This document shows positions 58,244-64,000 of a stretch of 64,000 nt of DNA, in pieces; positions within the stretch are counted from its first letter, which is position 1, and the number at the start of each line of letters is the position of its first letter. The DNA is from Dicaeum eximium (lineage: Eukaryota; Chordata; Aves; Passeriformes; Dicaeidae), in the NCBI GenBank assembly GCA_013396995.1, contig VWZP01002893.1:310001-374000 (forward strand), written 5' to 3'. A model generated the notes under the pieces. It saw nothing but the letters and a program-made list of their open reading frames with translations. It was not told the origin of the DNA and made no database searches. The translations under genes were made by a program, and so were the position numbers.

Positions 58244-61200
58244 GAAGACTCCAAATACCAAATTTTGTTGAAAATTTCTGGCAAGTATTTCTCTTCTTTC
58301 TGGCCCTCTAATATGAGCTGTAGGAGGCCACACAATGATTTGTGAAGATGTCACATTTCTGAGTGATTACAGAGAAATTGAAGAGCAGCATGTCATCCAC
58401 TTACTGTGAGGGATAGCATTCACCAGTGCTTCTAGTGTGATATCCCAGTAAAAACCTCTTGAGATGTAAAAATCCTATGGGCTCAACTAACTCTGATGCT
58501 TGTAGGAAGATAAGTTTTACGTAATTCTCTGCAAATCCCATGCAGAGGCAGGTTGCCAAGGGCTGCTGCACCTGGATGGAAGCATTCCCACTTGCCATGT
58601 CTCTCACTTGGTACCCTATTCCCATAAAGCACAGAAATACATAATCCAATTTTTTGCATAGAGTCTTTTTATAGGCATACTAAAAGTGGCATTGAAAATA
58701 TAGGACTTAATATATCCTTTGCCGCAAAGGCTGCTACATGTAATATTCATATTGTTCTGGAGTGCGTGTGCGCAGGTGGGCTGGGGAGCTCAGCAAGGCT
58801 GCTGCCTGCCGTGCACCTCTGAGTGCAGGAAAGAGCAGGAGGAGCCCAGGCCAGAAGGGCTGTGCCACAAACTGACAGCCTTGGAAACTGAGATGACGTT
58901 TCGTGACATGATGTTGTGAAGTTAATAGAGTTAACCAGGTTTTATCTCTTTATCTACAATCTCGGTTTCTGAAATGGGATGCAGAGGCTTGATCTGAACC
59001 AGAACAGGAACCTGCTGGACTGGAGAAGGAGAGTGTGAGTTTCTGTGGCAGTTTGCATCTGCAGTTGTGTAGACATCATTGAGGCTTTGTCCTGTGCTCC
59101 AGTCTCAAAAAGCAACAGAGGGTGTCTCTGCCTTTCAGAAGTGCCCGGGTTAAACTTCAGGGAAGAAGAGCAGCTCAAAATTCATTCTTCAGGAGTTGTT
59201 GGTGTATTTGATTACAAATATCATGTCTTAAGTATCAGATAAAAGATTGGGGATAAAAAGTACTTTCCAGCCTTACTGAAGCCAACAAAAATTGCTTCTG
59301 ACTTCAGTGGTGCTGAATATTGCACTACTGAATTATTTCCCTTAATTCTTTGGATAACATTAGTCACCATTTTCTCCCAACAAAATGTAGACTCTCTACA
59401 CTAGAACTGTGGGCATCTGAGAACAACAATAATTAAGGAGGCTCTGTCTTTGGCTGCAACTGTGACTTCTTGCAGTCTTGATGAAGTAATGAACTCTTTA
59501 CTTTGTTTCTTTGCACCATCTTGGCTGCTTTGCTCTCAAAGTCTGATAGGTAGCTCCCAAAGCATTTCTTGTTGAATGTCATATATCTCATGGGAGTTTC
59601 CCAAGACAGGTTATGTATCCATACCTTCTGGAGGGACAGGCAAGGTCAGTTTGTACAGTGGTATTTCACCATGGCCTGGAAATGGAAGTCACTGCTTTTC
59701 TACATATTTTCTCCTGTGGGAACAGGTATGTTTGGCACCTTTCTGATATTCCACGGGAACCAAGTTCTCAAAGATTTGGTAGTGTGTGTGTCTGTCTGGA
59801 GTGTCTTCAAACAGATGTGTAGAGTTAAAGAAAGGCTATAAAATTTCCCTGTGGATTTCACTGCAAGCTGCTGGAGCGATTAATGAATAACAGCAGGGTG
59901 CTATGTGGGTGTTTGCTCCAAGGCTGTCTCTGATTATACAGGACAGGGACTTGCACTTTTTCACACAGAAAAGAAGTGAAACAGTAATATTTTTCTTGGG
60001 GAATTTTTTTTCCTTAATAGAATGAACATGCTGACTTATGGAAGAGGAGTGCTGTTTCTCACTGGTGCGTGGGTATCAGATGAAGCCTGTACTACTGAGC
60101 TACTCAGTGCTGTGGTTCACTGCAGGCTACATGGGTAAAGAAAGATTTTGGAGAAGGAGGTTCTGCTCTGGCTTCTCTCAGGGTGCATTATTTTCTGTGG
60201 TTATTGATGGTCTTGTAACTCTCCAGTGACAGTACAGAGTGGAGTCCTTAAGTGAGTTGCAAAAGGCTATCAATAACTTGGAAATAGTGTACCAAAAGTT
60301 GGTCCCTCTTTAACCCAGTTAAAAGCAAACCCAGGTTTTAGTCTTTCTGTTGATGGAGCTTGTGGGTGGGTTAGCTTTTCACTTAAGGTCCTGGTGTGAC
60401 CAGGGTGGCTGACTATGCTATGGAAAACAACTGCTTTGGAAGAGGGCAGGCCTGGGAATGGAAAAGGAACTTGGTTCTTTTTATTATGCCAATTGAGGGG
60501 AGGAGGAAGAAAGAAATGAATTCCAAGGCCTGCAGCACAGAGAGCACAGAAACACGGACATGAAATAGTTTGTGGGACATGTAACATGAGGGAACATTTA
60601 GTCTGCTGCATTTTTACTGCTGGTACCCAGCTCCAGGTTTCAGGATCTCCTCCAGTGGTGGAGGACAGTGTTGATCCTCACCACATCTGATTGAGGCCAA
60701 GAGGTAATTACTGTGCAGTTGCCTTAGCAGTACCATCAGCTATCAGCACAGTAGAAGATAGTGCTGCAATGATAATTAGGCAGGCCAGGGAAAGAGGAAA
60801 CAACTGCAACTTTTTTTTTTTTTTTAATTGACAGAAGTGGTAGATAGTATGTAGCTATATAATATAACCATTGGCAAAGCAGGTAGAAGAGTAGGATTCA
60901 CTGTTTTATCTTTGGAGAGGTTTTGATCAGTTCTCTCTTACATTTAGAGAACTTAATGACACACAGTTCAGTACAGTCAAACTGGATAGAGTTAAGTAGT
61001 GGCACCATGAGCTATGTCCAGTTTATTTTGTAAGGTGATTGTTGCCTTTAAATTAAGTAGAACAACCCATCAATGACAGACATTTTTAAATTTTGTGTTT
61101 TATTTTTAGAGCTTTTTGTATGCATTAAAAAAAAAAGCTCTCAGACTAATCACGGCGCATCTTTAAACTGTCCTGGCCTGTATCATGACCCTTGATCATG

Positions 61201-62769
61201 GAAGTGTCAACCTTAATACCTTTATCCATCTGTAAAACAGAAGTTGTGTTGGTTTAGCCCCTTTCCTGAGGAGTTTAATTTTGTGACACACAGTCAGTTG
61301 CTTTAAATTAACATATGGGGCATGAGTTGGTAAATTGTCACCATCCTTTTGGACACTGTTAGCTTATGATGAATATATGGTAGCCTCATTTGGCTTAAGC
61401 CTTTGTTGTTATGAGCTGAATTTAATTATATTGTTTTCTATTGACCAAGGACATAGACCCATGAGCCCCTCAGCTGATGGGTGCTGCCTCCCTACGCCCC
61501 AGTGCCTTGTGTCCATGCCCTGATATGTTACCTGCACCTCACAGTCCCCCATCCAGCACTCTCTTCTCCAGTATTTTTCCTAGCTTATACAAAGAGATTT
61601 TTGCATCAGAGACTTAGTACAAGCAGGCTGTGATTGACCTTTTAAACCAAACAAGCTTGCATGTTTCCAATATGAAGAGACAGCAGACAAGCCTCTAGCT
61701 TGAGGCATAAGATGGAGAAGAAAGGGAAGGATAAATATCAGAAGAGTAGGAATAAAGAACGTAGCCTTGCTATGTGGAGCAGGGAAAAAACCCCACAATT
61801 TCTGCTTGCTTTGTCAGTATGTCTGACATGTTGCAAGACGCTTTGTAGTGGGAGTTTCTGCTCTGTGGAGGAAGGAGAAGGAATGTGCCTGTGTATATTT
61901 ATAGACCATAAATATTTGTTTTGTGCAGGTTTTAGATACTCTCGTCTGAAGATCCTCAGAGTTCTTCTCAGACTGACTTGGCATCTGTTCAGCCACACAG
62001 GACTTGTGTGCTGTAAGAGTAAATTCTGCTGTAAGAGTCAGCACTCTCTTGTGCTCTCTTTGGTTACCTCTAGGCAAGAAAGGTTTGAATTTCATCTGGG
62101 AGTTGAAAAAGGAAGATACTCTGAATTAATATCACATATGTGTTCTGGCCATTGCCCATTCTGATTATTTTGCTCACTTTGCCCACATTAGAGACTGCAC
62201 TTCTCTGGGGGCATTTTCTAGAGGAAGCACAACTACTACTCTCTTCTTGTATTTTAAGGGATTCAATGTATTTTGTCCCTGGAGTTGGTAGGGCTGACTC
62301 GTTGAAGAGAGTTCTGGGCAGAGCACTCTCTTACCAGCAGCTCTTACCAACATACAGAGAGCAGTTGGTAGGGTAGACCACAGCTGCAGGAGGTGAAATG
62401 TGGGTGATTAATGCAGGGATTGTGCCTTGCCTATTCCTATGAAGGGCTTCTAAAAGTCATACCTCTGATTACGCATGGTTATTCTTTGAAAATTGTTCAT
62501 AAGACTGCAAATACATAGTCTGTTAATACTTTCTTAGGATAAGTGCTTTTCCCCCCTTAATGCTATGTTAAACTGTATTTACTATATTTACTTTGCACTT
62601 TGGACTTCTAGTTTTGTATTTTTTATCTAGGGACTGACCTTTCTCCAGATCATGTTAAATGATGACAAATGCAAAAATCAGTGCTATGAAGGTGTCTCTG
62701 GGCTCTTACCTAATACAGAGCAGATGATTTGAGTTTACAGTTTACCACTGCATGAGTCCTAGGTCAGGA

Positions 62770-63309
62770 TTGTGTTTCTTAGTGTCTTTGTTTCCACTGA
62801 CATAGTGCTGTGTTTTTAATTTATGATGAGAATAATGTTGATAAACACACTGATGTTTAGTTGTTGCTGAGCAGTGCTCACAGTAGGTCAGGAACTTTGC
62901 AGCTTCTTACACTGCCCCACTAGTGAGTAGGCCAGGGGTACAGAGGATGCTGTGAGGGGAAGCAGCCAGGACAACTGACCCAAACTGGTCAAAGAGATAC
63001 TCCATACCAGACGGTGTCATGCTGGACAATAAAACTGTGTGGAGTTGGCTGGCAGGGTGTTGGTTTGCTGCCTGAGGACTGTCTGGGCATCAGCCAGTGA
63101 GTGATGAACAATTGCATATGCATCACTTGTTTTGTATATTCTTTCGTCATCATTATTATTTTTTCCTTCCTTCCTATTCTGTCCTAATAAACTGTCTTTA
63201 TCTCAGCCCAGGAGTATTCCTTTTTTGTGATTCTCTGCCCCATCCCACTGTGGGGTACTGAGCAAAAGGCTGTGTGGTATTTAGCTGCTTGCTCTTTCAA
63301 ACCATGACA
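62770..63309 (+). mobile_element. ERVL-type LTR (5' LTR of a decayed provirus)
   Basis: About 540 bp. It has 'gttgttgctgagcagtgctc', 'acactgccccactagtgagt', 'caactgacccaaactggtca', 'gcatcacttgttttgtatat', AATAAA at 63,186-63,191, 'aaactgtctttatctcagcc' and the end 'tcaaaccatgaca'. It is related to the 22.97-kb LTR but belongs to a different subfamily, with a distinct middle section. The 5' edge is eroded, so the start is approximate. A primer-binding-site-like sequence follows, so this is the 5' LTR of a provirus. Confidence 0.85.
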
Positions 63310-63317
63310 GTCCTTTT

Positions 63318-63335
63318 TGGTGCCCCATGTGTGAG
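63318..63335 (+). other. Retroviral primer-binding site remnant
   Basis: TGGTGCCCCATGTGTGAG starts 8 bp after the LTR end. It resembles the TGGCGCCCAACGTGGGGC type of tRNA-complementary site, with several changes. Position and sequence together support it. Confidence 0.65.
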
Positions 63336-63429
63336 ACTAAGGGTTGAAATAAAGACAGAGGTGAGCAGAGCATATTAAAACAAACTCATTATAAGCATTC
63401 ATGATATTATTTTAGTAGTCACTGATTCA

Positions 63430-64000
63430 TGGATACCTTGTGGGGGCGGGGGCAGGCTACAGCAATGAAAGCAGAGCAGCTGACGGGACAGAACAAACCC
63501 CTTTGGGTTGCTGGGTTGTGGCAGGATGTTGCTGCCTGGGGAGGGAACCTAGTTGTGAAAGTACATCATGTAGATGCTCATGACCCCAGAGTCAGACCAG
63601 CAAAGAATTTAAGAACAACGGGCATATGTGGATCAGGCTGCTGAGGCTGATAGTAGCTCAGATAGATCTGGACTGCCAACACAAGGGTGAATTATTTCCA
63701 GCTTGGTGGGTCCATGACACCCCAGGTCACTCAGGAAGAGATGCAGCATATAGGTGGGCTTGTGATTGAGAGGTGGGCTTGGCCATGGACACTACAGCAC
63801 AGGTTATTCATCAAGGTGGAACATGTGCTGTGATCAAGCAGGTCAAGTTGTTAAAGCCTCTGTGCTGTGGTGAATGATGTTCAAAATATAAATATGGGGA
63901 GGTCTGGCAGACTGATTATATCACACTCTCACAAACCCATCAAGGCAAGCACTATGTCCTTAAAATTGTGCAAACAGCCACCAGTTGGCTGGAAATACAT
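63430..64000 (+). pseudogene. ERVL pol remnant: RNase H end plus integrase start (broken, runs off window)
   Basis: Up to 63,644 the frame starting at 63,429 carries an RNase H C-terminal signature, including HVDAH at 63,567-63,581. A frameshift near 63,635-63,655 moves the match to another frame. There the integrase zinc-binding region shows two histidines (63,713-63,715 and 63,728-63,730) and a cysteine (63,824-63,826). The partner cysteine of the usual CxxC appears lost. The first catalytic aspartate of the integrase core follows at 63,914-63,916. In-frame TGA stops lie at 63,767-63,769 and 63,875-63,877. Only about 120 bp separate it from the primer-binding site, so gag, protease and reverse transcriptase have been deleted. 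The copy is inactive, and more of it should lie to the right of the window. Confidence 0.85.

Larger units (their letters stand above)
50393..62769. other. Long non-coding stretch with two AT microsatellites
   Basis: No exon was supported in 12.4 kb. A few exon-like frames followed by gtaag-type donors (54.49-54.60 kb and 58.10-58.13 kb) were considered but rejected. A palindrome at 50.9 kb and AT-repeats at 54.94 and 58.21 kb are listed separately. Confidence 0.5.

Noticed and set aside
1..64000. tRNA genes, CRISPR arrays, bacterial operons or plasmid origins
   Set aside because: Nothing with the needed structure was seen on either strand. The repeat content and lack of long frames mark this as vertebrate nuclear DNA.

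Overview
This window looks like nuclear DNA from a songbird (passerine). It is AT-leaning, repeat-poor vertebrate sequence holding 3'-truncated CR1 LINE pieces, avian ERV long terminal repeats (LTRs) including the ERVL type that begins TGTGCTGGTTTGGGCTGG, worn amniote MIR-type SINEs and one classic CpG-island promoter. No prokaryotic gene organisation is present: the open frames are short, lie on both strands and follow base composition.

Layout. 1-34,000 is a gene-poor flank. It holds an antisense CR1 (2.40-2.87 kb), an unexplained inverted repeat of two ~233 bp arms (6.08-6.31 and 6.83-7.06 kb), a GC-rich island with a GGGCTGGGCC-type minisatellite (10.6-11.2 kb), a solo ERV LTR (13.37-13.85 kb), a CR1 tail (18.8-19.0 kb), a MIR (19.6-19.8 kb), a solo ERVL LTR with a perfect 5-bp target duplication (22.97-23.58 kb), a 100-bp CpG-rich patch (24.1 kb) and a second MIR (24.4-24.5 kb). 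34.1-35.0 kb is the only convincing gene start: a CpG island, a TATA-like TTTAAAAG, an ATG-free leader broken by a 7-base gap, and a first ATG at 34,929 that opens a hydrophobic 19-residue signal-peptide-like stretch ending at a possible GT splice donor. I do not recognise the gene, and no later exon could be supported, so 35-64 kb would be first intron if the model is right.

35-64 kb contains three more antisense CR1 pieces (38.8, 43.6, 44.6 kb), an ancient sense-strand CR1 (45.9-46.6 kb), two ~1.06 kb LTR-like elements of one family in opposite orientation (44.7-45.7 and 49.3-50.4 kb), the first carrying a perfect 47-bp tandem array, and at the right edge a decayed ERVL provirus. In that provirus the 5' LTR and primer-binding site are followed almost at once by an RNase H/integrase fragment that runs off the window.

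No tRNA, rRNA, CRISPR or bacterial-type mobile element was seen. Family assignments of repeats rest on remembered consensus features, not on a database search.
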